From: Ferrovum myxofaciens
GTDB taxonomy: Bacteria > Pseudomonadota > Gammaproteobacteria > Burkholderiales > Ferrovaceae
Length of the DNA stretch: 64,000 bases
Assembly (NCBI RefSeq): GCF_000735045.1
Contig: NZ_JPOQ01000074.1
Coordinates: 62,001 to 126,000, forward strand
Reading direction: 5' to 3'
Made by a program: the position numbers and the translations under genes. Below are positions 52,113 through 60,569 of this stretch, one piece after another. Positions within the stretch are counted from its first letter, which is position 1; each line of letters begins with the position of its first letter. The notes under the pieces were generated by a model. That model saw only the letters and a program-made list of their open reading frames with translations. It was not told the origin of the DNA and did no database searches.

Positions 52113-53039
52113 ATGGCAGAACAGACCCTCCCCCATTCTTCTTTCGATCCCGTACGTTTGAAAGCCTATCTAATGGACCTGCAGGAACGTATCGTCACGG
52201 CCCTGGAAAAAGCCGATGGCCATGCCTTCCGGCGGGATGCCTGGACCCGTCCGGAGGGCGGGGGGGGACTCAGTGCGCTTGTGGAAGAAGGCGCTCTTTT
52301 CGAGCGCGGGGGGGTGAACTTCTCCCATGTCATGGGCCCCGGTTTGCCCCCCTCGGCCAGCGCCCATCGTCCCGAGTTGGCCGGACGCCGCTTCGAGGCC
52401 ATGGGGGTCTCTCTGGTACTGCACCCCCGCAATCCTTATGTTCCCACCGTCCATATGAACATCCGCTTCTTTGCGGCCTTTGCCGAGGATGCGGCACCGG
52501 TTTGGTGGTTCGGGGGAGGCATGGACCTCACGCCTTATTACGGTTTCGAGGAAGATGCCCGCCATTTTCATCAAACCTGTCAGGCTGCTCTGGCCCCCTT
52601 CGGAGCGGATTACTATCCCCGCTTCAAACGTTGGTGTGACGAGTATTTCTTTCTCAAACATCGGCAAGAACCGCGCGGCGTGGGCGGTATTTTCTTTGAT
52701 GACTTCAACGAGTTGCCGCTGCCCCAGGCCGAGGCTCTCTGGCGCAGTGTGGGTGATCATTTTCTGGCGGCCTATCTGCCCATTGTCGAACGTCGCCGCT
52801 CCCTGCCCTACGGCGAACGGGAAAGAGATTTTCAGGCCTATCGGCGGGGCCGTTATGTGGAATTCAATCTGGTCTATGATCGGGGGACGCTGTTTGGTCT
52901 TCAGTCCGGGGGGCGTACCGAGTCGATCCTGATGTCCCTGCCTCCGATCGTGCGCTGGCGTTACGACTGGCATCCCGAAGCAGGGTCGCCTGAAGCCGCG
53001 CTACTCGAAGGATTCATCAACGGGCAGGACTGGTTGTGA
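52113..53039 (+). CDS. hemF: Oxygen-dependent coproporphyrinogen III oxidase
   Basis: HemF oxidatively decarboxylates coproporphyrinogen III in heme synthesis under oxygen, consistent with an aerobic, cytochrome-rich cell. The 308-residue protein has the family motifs [12 protein letters not shown] and [10 protein letters not shown], the [10 protein letters not shown] segment and a C-terminal [11 protein letters not shown]. An in-frame ATG at 52101 would extend it by four residues; 52113 is preferred because GGA lies upstream. Confidence 0.96.
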   Translation: MAEQTLPHSSFDPVRLKAYLMDLQERIVTALEKADGHAFRRDAWTRPEGGGGLSALVEEGALFERGGVNFSHVMGPGLPPSASAHRPELAGRRFEAMGVSLVLHPRNPYVPTVHMNIRFFAAFAEDAAPVWWFGGGMDLTPYYGFEEDARHFHQTCQAALAPFGADYYPRFKRWCDEYFFLKHRQEPRGVGGIFFDDFNELPLPQAEALWRSVGDHFLAAYLPIVERRRSLPYGERERDFQAYRRGRYVEFNLVYDRGTLFGLQSGGRTESILMSLPPIVRWRYDWHPEAGSPEAALLEGFINGQDWL

Positions 53040-53061
53040 GGTCAGGACGTTTTTTCCTCAC

Positions 53062-53985
53062 ATGGTGACATTCCTGCAACAAGTGCTCAATGGTTTGACC
53101 CTGGGGTGCATCTATGCCCTGGTTGCCTTGGGGTACACCCTGGTGTACGGGATCCTTGAACTGATCAACTTTGCCCATGGGGATCTGGTCATGATCGGTG
53201 CCCTGGTTTCCCTTTCCCTGGTACGTGCCCTGCAGGACTGGGGGGCCCCCCTTCCCGTGGCCCTGGCGGGCGGCCTGGTGGGGGCCATGGGGGTCTGTGT
53301 TCTGGTGGGGGTAGCCTTGGAACGGTTGGCTTATCGTCCCCTGCGCCATGCCCCCAAACTGGCTCCCCTGATCACGGCCATCGGGATGTCGATGGTGCTG
53401 GAGCAGGGTTCGGCCTTGATCTGGGGGCGAGGCTATCGCTCTTTCCCGGATTTGGGGCTGACCCATTCTCTGACCTTGGGAGGCGTGGTCATCAGCCCTC
53501 TTCAGGGGGTGATCGTGCTGGGAAGCCTCAGTCTGTTGGGCGGTCTGCTTTGGCTCATCCAGCGTTCGGCGCTCGGGCGCGCCATGCGAGCAACGGCGCA
53601 AAACCCCGTGGCGGCCCAGTTGCTGGGGGTGGATACGGAACGGGTCATTACCCTGGCCTTTGTGATTGGTGCCGCGCTTGCGGCCATTGCCGGATTGATG
53701 GTGGGGGCTTACTATCAGGTGGCCCACTACACCATGGGGTTCATGCTGGGGCTCAAGGCGTTTACGGCCGCCGTGCTGGGAGGGATTGGCAATTTGTCCG
53801 GTGCGGTGCTGGGCGGGATTCTGCTGGGTTTGCTGGAAGCCTTGGGGGCCGGATATCTGGGGGATTGGACGGGAAACTTGTTTGGCAGCAACTACAAGGA
53901 TGTTTTTTCCTTTGCTACCCTGATTCTGGTTCTGCTGTTTCACCCCTCCGGTTTGTTGGGGCGCCATGCCCCGGAAAAGGTATGA
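53062..53985 (+). CDS. livH: Branched-chain amino acid-type ABC transporter permease LivH
   Basis: A 307-residue membrane protein of the LivH family, starting QQVLNGLTLGCIYALVALGYTLVYGI, the usual pattern. About eight helices and the EAA-like loop (SALGRAMRATAQNPVAAQLLGV) are visible. It is first of a tight livH-M-G-F set. The substrate may be branched-chain amino acids, urea or amides; no periplasmic binding protein gene is adjacent to tell. Confidence 0.9.
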   Translation: MVTFLQQVLNGLTLGCIYALVALGYTLVYGILELINFAHGDLVMIGALVSLSLVRALQDWGAPLPVALAGGLVGAMGVCVLVGVALERLAYRPLRHAPKLAPLITAIGMSMVLEQGSALIWGRGYRSFPDLGLTHSLTLGGVVISPLQGVIVLGSLSLLGGLLWLIQRSALGRAMRATAQNPVAAQLLGVDTERVITLAFVIGAALAAIAGLMVGAYYQVAHYTMGFMLGLKAFTAAVLGGIGNLSGAVLGGILLGLLEALGAGYLGDWTGNLFGSNYKDVFSFATLILVLLFHPSGLLGRHAPEKV

Positions 53986-55028
53986 TTGCCTGCCCTCCGC
54001 GTTTCAAATTTCCGTGGATGCTCCTGGGCACCCTGATCCTGCCCTGGGTGATTGAAGGACTATTGGGGCGGGGGTGGGTGCGCATCCTGGATTTCGCTCT
54101 GCTGTCCGTTTTACTGGCCATTGGTCTGAACATCGTGGTGGGCTATGCCGGGTTGCTGGACCTGGGGTTCATCGCCTTCTTTGGGGTGGGGGCTTATGCC
54201 TATGCCCTGTTGGCGTCGCCCCAATTCGGGGTGCATTGGCCGCTTTGGGCCATTCTGCCCACGGGTATTCTGGTGGCCGCCAGTTTTGGCGTGGCCCTGG
54301 GTTGGCCGACCCTGGGTCTGCGGGGAGATTATCTGGCCATCGTGACCATGGGGTTTGGCGAGATCATCCGGGTCTTTCTCAACAATCTGACCGCACCGAT
54401 CAATATCACCAATGGCCCTCAGGGGATTACGATGATCGACGCCCTTCATCTGGGAACCTGGTCCTTTGCCCGTCCTCATCGGCTGTGGGGTATCCCGTTG
54501 CCTGCCTTGGTGGGGACCTATTACCTGTTCCTCCTGTTTGTCCTGCTGGCACTTTTCCTTTCCCGACGGTTGGAATATTCCCGGATCGGGCGGGCCTGGA
54601 TGGCCATTCGCGAAGACGAGATTGCGGCGGCCAGCATGGGGCTGGATACGCGCCGTCTCAAATTGCTGGCCTATGCTTTGGGGGCTGCCTTTGGCGGCGT
54701 ATCCGGTGGCCTGTTCGCGGGGTTTCAGGGTTTTGTCAGCCCGGAGAGTTTTACCTTGCAGGAATCCGTCATGATTTTGTGCATGGTGGTACTGGGCGGG
54801 ATGGGTAACCTGCGCGGTGTGGTGGCAGGCGCTCTTCTGCTCGCTTTTCTGCCCGAGGTGTTGCGACCCCTGGGGGGTTGGCAACAGCATTGGTTTCATC
54901 GCGTCCTGATCGATCCATCCACCCTGCGCCTGCTCCTCTTTGGGGTCACTCTGGTTGTCCTGATGCGCTGGCGACCTGAAGGGTTGTTGCCGTCCCGGGC
55001 ACGGGCACGGGAATGGCATACGTCATGA
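53982..55028 (+). CDS. livM: ABC transporter permease LivM
   Basis: The second permease, 348 residues with about nine helices. The family segments GYAGLLDLGFIAFFGVGAYA and RSRIGRAWMAIREDEIAA-type loop (here SRIGRAWMAIREDEIAAASMG) are present. The ATG at 53982 overlaps the livH stop (ATGA), so the permeases are coupled. Confidence 0.9.
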   Translation: MIACPPRFKFPWMLLGTLILPWVIEGLLGRGWVRILDFALLSVLLAIGLNIVVGYAGLLDLGFIAFFGVGAYAYALLASPQFGVHWPLWAILPTGILVAASFGVALGWPTLGLRGDYLAIVTMGFGEIIRVFLNNLTAPINITNGPQGITMIDALHLGTWSFARPHRLWGIPLPALVGTYYLFLLFVLLALFLSRRLEYSRIGRAWMAIREDEIAAASMGLDTRRLKLLAYALGAAFGGVSGGLFAGFQGFVSPESFTLQESVMILCMVVLGGMGNLRGVVAGALLLAFLPEVLRPLGGWQQHWFHRVLIDPSTLRLLLFGVTLVVLMRWRPEGLLPSRARAREWHTS

Positions 55029-55792
55029 ATTTGCTGGAAGCCAAGGGCATCAGCAAATGTTTTGGTGGGGTTCAGGCTTTGCACAATGTTTCCCTGACGG
55101 TGGAGCCAGCCAGCATCGTGGGCTTGATCGGCCCGAATGGTGCCGGAAAAACCACTTTTTTTAATGTGTTGACCGGGGTTTACAGACCCGATGAGGGGAC
55201 GTTGACTTTTGCCGGTCAGCCTTTGCCCGCAGGTCAACCCCATCGGATTGCTCGAGCGGGCCTGGTACGAACTTTCCAGAACATTCGGGTATTCCCTCAG
55301 ATGAGTGCCCTGGAAAACGTCATGGTGGGGTTTCATGGACGGACGCGCTGTGGATTGCTGGGGGCCTGGCTCAACAGTTCGGCCGTGCGGCGGGAAGAGC
55401 GGGAGATTCGGGAAGGGGCTCAGGAACTGTTGAAATGGGTGGGGTTGCAGGAAATGGCGCAACGGGTGGCCGGTACCCTGTCCTATGGGGCGCAACGCCG
55501 TCTGGAAATTGCTCGCGCCCTGGCCACGGGCCCTCGTCTGTTGGCGCTGGATGAACCGGTGGCCGGTATGAATGGAACGGAACGGGGGCACATGGCCGAG
55601 TTGATCTTGCGCATTCGCGCTGCGGGGATTGCCCTGCTGGTGATCGAACATGATGTACGCTGGATCGCGCAATTGTGTGAACGCATCACCGTTCTGAATT
55701 ATGGGCAAGGTTTGGCCGAGGGAACGCCTGCTGAAATTCAGGCCAACCCACAAGTCATCGAAGCCTACCTGGGGCACCCCTCCCATGGCTGA
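55025..55792 (+). CDS. livG: ABC transporter ATP-binding protein LivG
   Basis: A 255-residue ATPase with Walker A GPNGAGKTTFFN, the LivG-type RTFQNIRVF segment and Walker B LLALDEPVAGMN. The ABC signature position reads LSYGAQRR, a variant of the canonical LSGGQ. The ATG at 55025 overlaps the livM stop; an ATG at 55013 is also possible. It overlaps livF by 8 bases. Confidence 0.92.
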   Translation: MNLLEAKGISKCFGGVQALHNVSLTVEPASIVGLIGPNGAGKTTFFNVLTGVYRPDEGTLTFAGQPLPAGQPHRIARAGLVRTFQNIRVFPQMSALENVMVGFHGRTRCGLLGAWLNSSAVRREEREIREGAQELLKWVGLQEMAQRVAGTLSYGAQRRLEIARALATGPRLLALDEPVAGMNGTERGHMAELILRIRAAGIALLVIEHDVRWIAQLCERITVLNYGQGLAEGTPAEIQANPQVIEAYLGHPSHG

Positions 55793-56489
55793 ACCTCTTC
55801 TGGAAGTAAGCCATTTGGCAGTGCACTACGGGGGCATCGAGGCCCTCTGTGATTTTTCCCTGCAACTCGAAGAGGGGGAAAAGGTGGCTTTGATCGGCGC
55901 CAATGGTGCGGGCAAGAGCAGTACCCTGAAGGCTCTGGCCGGAGTGGTGCCCTTCGCACAGGGGAGCCTGAGATATGACGGCATGGACTGGACCCATCAA
56001 CCGGCCTGGAAACGGGCGCGCGCTGGCCTGATTCTGGTGCCTGAAGGGCGGGGCGTTTTTCCCCGTTTGTCCATCGCGGAAAACCTGCAAATGGGACAGA
56101 TGGGCCGTTCCGATCCGGCGGCGATGGAGAAGGTCTACGTCCGTTTCCCTCGTCTATACGAGCGACGGACCCAGGCTGCGGGCACGCTCTCCGGTGGGGA
56201 GCAGCAGTTGCTGGCCCTGGGGCGTGCCCTATTGACTCGGCCCCGTCTCCTGATGCTGGACGAACCCAGCATGGGGCTGGCTCCTCAACGAGTGGATGAG
56301 GTTTTCGGGGTCATCGCGGAAATGGTGCAGGCCGGAACGACCTTGCTGTTGGTGGAACAGAATGCCCGGCGAGCCCTGGAACTGTGTGATCGTGCCCTGA
56401 TTCTGGAGTCGGGGCGCGTGGTGTTTTCCGACCGTGCGGCGGTATGTCTGGCCAGCCCCGCGTTGCGGGCGGCCTATCTGGGAGAATGA
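55785..56489 (+). CDS. livF: ABC transporter ATP-binding protein LivF
   Basis: The second ATPase, 234 residues, with Walker A GANGAGKSSTLK, LVPEGRGVFPRLS, ABC signature LSGGEQQ and Walker B LLMLDEPSMGL. These are standard LivF features. It overlaps livG, and the next gene begins immediately after its stop codon. Confidence 0.93.
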   Translation: MAEPLLEVSHLAVHYGGIEALCDFSLQLEEGEKVALIGANGAGKSSTLKALAGVVPFAQGSLRYDGMDWTHQPAWKRARAGLILVPEGRGVFPRLSIAENLQMGQMGRSDPAAMEKVYVRFPRLYERRTQAAGTLSGGEQQLLALGRALLTRPRLLMLDEPSMGLAPQRVDEVFGVIAEMVQAGTTLLLVEQNARRALELCDRALILESGRVVFSDRAAVCLASPALRAAYLGE

Positions 56490-57911
56490 ATGTCGTTGCT
56501 AAACCGATATTACTGGGGAATTCTGGGGCTGGTACTGGCCACCTACGGGTTTTCTCTGTTTCATGCCTATGTGGGTGAGGAGGCCAATTACACCATCATG
56601 TCCATGGAAATGTGGCAGCGCCAGATCTTTCGCAGTGTGGTGGCGCTGGGGAGCGTAGGCGGTCGTCCCCCTTTGTATAACTGGGTGATGATTCCCGTGG
56701 CACGTCTGGTGGGCTGGTCTCAGGTGTTGCTGGCAGCGCGCCTGGTGACCCTGGGGGCAACCCTGGGTACTGCGCTCATACTGGGCTGGTGGGCGCGTAG
56801 CCTTTGGCCGGGAACGGGCGCAGGAAAATTGGCCGGGCTGCTTTATCTGATGACCGCCGATGTGCTGTTTTACCGGGGTTGGCTGGCCTATGCGGACCCA
56901 CTTTTTGCATTCTTCATGGTGCTGTCGGCTTTTTTGTTATGGAGTGCGGTTCAGCGGCGCAGCCTGCTCTGGCTTTTACTGTCGTTATGGGTGATTTTTG
57001 CCTCCTATCTGACCAAGGTGGTGACGGCCTACGCTTATTTTGGTGGCATCTGGCTGGTGCTGCTGAGTCAGCGCTCCCCTCGGGCGTTTCTGTGCTCCCC
57101 TCGGGCGATGGGTATCTACGTCCTGGGCTTGCTGCCCATGGGGCTCTGGCTGGGTACCGTGGGGCACCAGGATCCCCTGCAAGTGACCGGGCAATTGGCC
57201 GATGTGAGCGATAAACTGTTGTCCCCCGATGCGTTGGAGCCCTGGCTCCTGAAATTGGGCGAATTCCCTCTTTCCATTCTGGTGGGGCTCCTGCCTTCTT
57301 CCCTGTGGGTGCTCCGGGGGATGATCTCCCAGCACAGTCGGGGTATTTCCTGGCCCCTCCCGGTCAAAATATTGGCCGGCATGGCACTGCTCAATTTTTT
57401 CCCCTACTGGATTGCGCCACACAGTTCCCCACGCTACGTTTTGCCCGAATATGGTCTGGTGGTATTGGTGGCAACCTATTATCTGATCCACGAACCTGCC
57501 TTGTTTCAAAATGGAATTCTGCGTCCGGAACGCTGGGTGGTGGGACTGGTCCTGCTGGGACTCGGCGTCTCGGCGGTGGGGTACCCCGTCTATCAACAGC
57601 GTGTGCGCGGGGACAACTATGCGCGCATGGCAAACCAAATCGAAGCGCTGGCGGGCCCTTATCCCATTTATACTTTGAACTGGTCCTCCGTGGGATTGTC
57701 GGTGGTGGCGCTCATCGATAGCCGGCATTTTGATCGACCGGCCATTGTCAGTCCGCCTTCCCGTTTTACAGACGGGCTGGTCATTGCCTTTACCCCCCGT
57801 GATCTGCCGGGCAATGGGTGGGCAGAACTCGAGGGGCAGGCAGAGCAACTGATGCTGATTTGTCGGGGGAAAGTTTGTGCGGATCCGTTCTTTCATTCAG
57901 GGAGACCATGA
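56490..57911 (+). CDS. ArnT/PMT-like membrane glycosyltransferase
   Basis: A 473-residue protein with about ten helices. The acidic pair in the first periplasmic loop (YVGEEANYTIMSM) and the following RPPLYNW segment are typical of ArnT-like lipid-linked glycosyltransferases. It follows livF with no gap, so it is probably in the same transcript. A tandem 21-base duplication at 57073-57107 gives repeated SPRA motifs in a loop. The acceptor is unknown. Confidence 0.75.
   Translation: MSLLNRYYWGILGLVLATYGFSLFHAYVGEEANYTIMSMEMWQRQIFRSVVALGSVGGRPPLYNWVMIPVARLVGWSQVLLAARLVTLGATLGTALILGWWARSLWPGTGAGKLAGLLYLMTADVLFYRGWLAYADPLFAFFMVLSAFLLWSAVQRRSLLWLLLSLWVIFASYLTKVVTAYAYFGGIWLVLLSQRSPRAFLCSPRAMGIYVLGLLPMGLWLGTVGHQDPLQVTGQLADVSDKLLSPDALEPWLLKLGEFPLSILVGLLPSSLWVLRGMISQHSRGISWPLPVKILAGMALLNFFPYWIAPHSSPRYVLPEYGLVVLVATYYLIHEPALFQNGILRPERWVVGLVLLGLGVSAVGYPVYQQRVRGDNYARMANQIEALAGPYPIYTLNWSSVGLSVVALIDSRHFDRPAIVSPPSRFTDGLVIAFTPRDLPGNGWAELEGQAEQLMLICRGKVCADPFFHSGRP
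57073..57107 (+). repeat. Short tandem duplication in the ArnT-like gene
   Basis: The 14-mer GCTCCCCTCGGGCG occurs at 57073-57086 and again at 57094-57107, a 21-base (7-codon) period that keeps the frame and encodes two SPRA motifs. It looks like a recent slippage-type duplication. Confidence 0.8.
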
Positions 57912-58810
57912 TGGCTGTGGATTTGGCGGGAAAATTGAGGGTGGGGATATCATCACGGGCATTGTTTGAACTGGGAGAAAGTCACGCCCTGTTTGAAACG
58001 CGCGGGGTAGAGGAATACAGCAGTTATCAGATCGCCCATGAAAACGAACCCCTGGGCGAAGGGGTGGCCTTCGGACTGGTGAAAAAATTGCTGGCTCTCA
58101 AGAATCAGCACGAAGAATCCAGTGTGGAGGTCATTCTGCTGTCCCGGAACAGTGCCGATACGGGATTGCGCATCTTTAATGCCATTGAACATCACGGGTT
58201 GAACATCACCCGGGCGGTTTTTTCGCGGGGGGAAACCCCCTGGAAGTATGCCGAAGCTCTGGGTGTCCATCTGTTTTTGTCAGCAGATGCGGGGGATGTG
58301 CGCCTGGCATTGGGAGCCGGAATTGCCGCTGCAACCATTCTGCCCTCCACGGTAGGAGACAATCCCTCCCCGCAGTTACGGATTGCTTTCGATGGGGATG
58401 CCGTGGTGTTTTCTGATGAGGCGGAATTGATCTACAAGACGCGCGGGCTGGAAGCGTTCATCGAGCATGAACGGTCCAAGGCCAACACGCCTTTGGCCAG
58501 TGGCCCTTTCCGACCCTTTCTGGAGGCACTGCATCGCATTCAACGGAACACCAACCCGCAGGATAGCCCCATTCGTACCGCTCTGGTGACGGCACGCAAT
58601 GCGCCGACCCATAAGCGCGTGATTCATACCCTACGTGCCTGGGGCGTGCGTATCGACGAAGCCGTGTTTCTGGGTGGGGTGGAAAAAGGCCCGGTGCTGA
58701 AGGCCTTCGGCGCAGACATATTCTTTGATGATCAGGCGGCTCATTGCGACTCGGCGCGTCAACATGTGGCCACGGGGCATGTTCCGGTCACTTCGGTTCA
58801 GCGTGCTTGA
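57908..58810 (+). CDS. Cytosolic 5'-nucleotidase family protein
   Basis: A 300-residue protein like the NT5C1/YjjG-unrelated bacterial 5'-nucleotidases (PF06189-type). Recognisable parts are VGISSRALF, ILLSRNSADTGLRIFNAIEHH, RIAFDGDAVVFSDEAE and VFLGGVEKGPVLKAFGADIFFDDQ. It should remove phosphate from nucleoside monophosphates. Two adjacent ATGs (57908, 57911) follow GGGAG; the first overlaps the preceding stop. Confidence 0.85.
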   Translation: MMAVDLAGKLRVGISSRALFELGESHALFETRGVEEYSSYQIAHENEPLGEGVAFGLVKKLLALKNQHEESSVEVILLSRNSADTGLRIFNAIEHHGLNITRAVFSRGETPWKYAEALGVHLFLSADAGDVRLALGAGIAAATILPSTVGDNPSPQLRIAFDGDAVVFSDEAELIYKTRGLEAFIEHERSKANTPLASGPFRPFLEALHRIQRNTNPQDSPIRTALVTARNAPTHKRVIHTLRAWGVRIDEAVFLGGVEKGPVLKAFGADIFFDDQAAHCDSARQHVATGHVPVTSVQRA

Positions 58811-59050
58811 TCAGTGTTCATTCAGGCGTTGTTGCAAGGCTCTGGCATTGTCCATCAGGCCCTGATAACCATCGCGCAACTGATCGGGCAAAGCGGGGTC
58901 GCCCAGCAGGACTCCCAGGGTTTCCGTCAAACCATACAATAATCCCCTGGCTGCTCCGCCCGTCAGGTGTCCCTGATCAAGGGCTTGCTGGATATGCGTC
59001 AGCCCCGCATCGAGGTGTTCGTGTTCTGGGTATTGACGTGGCGAATTCAT
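58811..59050 (-). CDS. Small helical protein (unknown)
   Basis: A 79-residue acidic, helical protein with no membrane segment, starting MNSPRQYPEHEHLDAG. A purine-rich GAGAGAT precedes the ATG at 59050; a longer frame upstream overlaps the next gene and lacks support. It is convergent with the nucleotidase gene with no gap and lies 10 bases after the small membrane gene. Confidence 0.6.
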   Translation of the reverse strand: MNSPRQYPEHEHLDAGLTHIQQALDQGHLTGGAARGLLYGLTETLGVLLGDPALPDQLRDGYQGLMDNARALQQRLNEH

Positions 59051-59060
59051 GGGAGATCTC

Positions 59061-59246
59061 TCAGTGACGGGGGTGCCGAAAACGCCAGGCCATATGCCAC
59101 ATACCCACGGCACAGGCCCAGGAAATCACTTTGGCGAGGTTGGAATCGATGGTCAACAAGTCCATCTGCACGGCAAGCGCAAAAACCGTCAGGTTCAGCG
59201 CCAGGATGGCGAAAACCGCAAAGAGAACATTGAAGGAACTGAACAT
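59061..59246 (-). CDS. Small two-helix membrane protein (unknown)
   Basis: A 61-residue protein with helices near 7-27 and 37-54 and a basic tail (WRFRHPRH). GGAG lies upstream of the ATG at 59246; an ATG at 59270 would add eight residues. It is transcribed away from ccoG2 and probably together with the 79-residue gene. Confidence 0.6.
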   Translation of the reverse strand: MFSSFNVLFAVFAILALNLTVFALAVQMDLLTIDSNLAKVISWACAVGMWHMAWRFRHPRH

Positions 59247-59273
59247 GAGGGCTCCGTGTCTAGTCGCCATAAT

Positions 59274-59302
59274 ACTATAGAATGACCGAACCACGGTTGT
59301 AA
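59274..59302 (-). promoter_or_regulatory. Candidate promoter for the two small minus-strand genes
   Basis: On the minus strand TTACAA (59302-59297) is followed after 17 bases by TATAGT (59279-59274). The -10 matches five of six positions, the -35 only three. The start would lie about 20 bases before the 61-residue gene. Confidence 0.35.
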
Positions 59303-59369
59303 TGCAAGTGTCATGAAGGGGAGCGGAGGAAAGAATGTCAGAGGGGAGTAAAGTTCGGGAGGCCCAGAA

Positions 59370-60569
59370 GTGAAGCCCTACCATGTCAAACGCCGGGTCG
59401 TGCAATGGGGGGTTCTGATTTTTCTATGTGCGATTCCCCTCCTGGGCGTGTTCAGGATCGATCTGGCTTCGGCCAGTTTTGTGTTTTTCGGGCGCCCGGT
59501 CTGGTGGGACAATTACCGGTTCTTGAGCGGGATGGTGCTGGTGATTCTCAGTGCGCCCCTGCTGACCTACGTTACCATCGGTTCTCTGTGGTGTGGCTGG
59601 GCCTGTCCGCAGAATCTTCTCACCGAATGGGCTGATGCCCTGACCTTCAAATGGTTGGGGAAACGCGCCGATGTGCGGGTGGACGGTCAGGGACTGGTGG
59701 TGGCACCGGCCAAAAATCGCTGGTTGAACTGGTTCAAATTGGGGGCCACCTTGCTGGCAGCCTCCTTCCTTCTCGGTTTGGTCGTGCTCAAGTTGTATTA
59801 CCCGGCGCAGGACGTCTGGGGGTTTCTGTGGGGAACCACGACCCGTCAGGCCAATTTTGCCATCATGCTGACATTTGTCGTTTTTTTTGTATTCATCGAT
59901 CTCTCGGTGGTCCGTTATTTTCTTTGCGACTATGCCTGCTTCTATCGCATGGGACAGCGCCTGTTCCAGACCCGGGCGGCTCTTCATGTCGAGCATGACG
60001 GGGCACGGGGGGCGGATTGCGAGAAATGCCATTATTGTGCCACCGTTTGCCCGACCCGGATCGAACCCAACCGTATTCAAAAACATGATATTTGCATTGA
60101 TTGCGGAGAATGTATCGATGCTTGTGACCGTTTGCATTTCAAGGACGGGACGGTTGGGCTGTTGACTTTTTCCACCCGTTCCTCCGTGCCCGAAACAACC
60201 CGGCAACGTTCCGGATTGCGCTTGATATTGTTGCGCAGTGGCGCTGGTTTTTTGTTTCTGAGTGGCTGCGCACTCATGGGGTGGGGAGCCTGGACCCAAA
60301 AGACGGTGGATTTCCAGAAAATGGAGGCAGACCAGGCGCGGCTCCAGGTGATATCCCATCATTGTCAGCCTCGCTGCGCGCCCTTGCAGGCCCAATGTCG
60401 TGGCGATCATCTGGCGGCGTGTTATCAGGCAGCCGCCTGTACCTGTGCCTGTTCTCTGGAGCAGGACCCCACCAACCCCCAGCGGGACACTTGGCAACAG
60501 TGTGTGCGCCTGAACCAGAAACACTTGCAGGCGCTGGAAACCGCTTCTTTTCCTCGAGTCAAACCATGA
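59370..60569 (+). CDS. Second CcoG-like ferredoxin membrane protein with Cys-rich tail
   Basis: A 399-residue CcoG paralogue with helices, CGWACPQN in the N-terminal half and two ferredoxin clusters (CEKCHYCATVCP and CIDCGECIDAC). Unlike the CcoG at 37837 it lacks the C-terminal Ig-like domain. Instead it ends in a segment with eight Cys at about 332, 336, 343, 351, 357, 359, 361 and 378, including CTCAC. The start is GTG after GGGAGG. It overlaps the NorD/CbbO gene by 4 bases. The tail could bind copper or another soft metal (inference). Confidence 0.85.
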   Translation: MKPYHVKRRVVQWGVLIFLCAIPLLGVFRIDLASASFVFFGRPVWWDNYRFLSGMVLVILSAPLLTYVTIGSLWCGWACPQNLLTEWADALTFKWLGKRADVRVDGQGLVVAPAKNRWLNWFKLGATLLAASFLLGLVVLKLYYPAQDVWGFLWGTTTRQANFAIMLTFVVFFVFIDLSVVRYFLCDYACFYRMGQRLFQTRAALHVEHDGARGADCEKCHYCATVCPTRIEPNRIQKHDICIDCGECIDACDRLHFKDGTVGLLTFSTRSSVPETTRQRSGLRLILLRSGAGFLFLSGCALMGWGAWTQKTVDFQKMEADQARLQVISHHCQPRCAPLQAQCRGDHLAACYQAAACTCACSLEQDPTNPQRDTWQQCVRLNQKHLQALETASFPRVKP

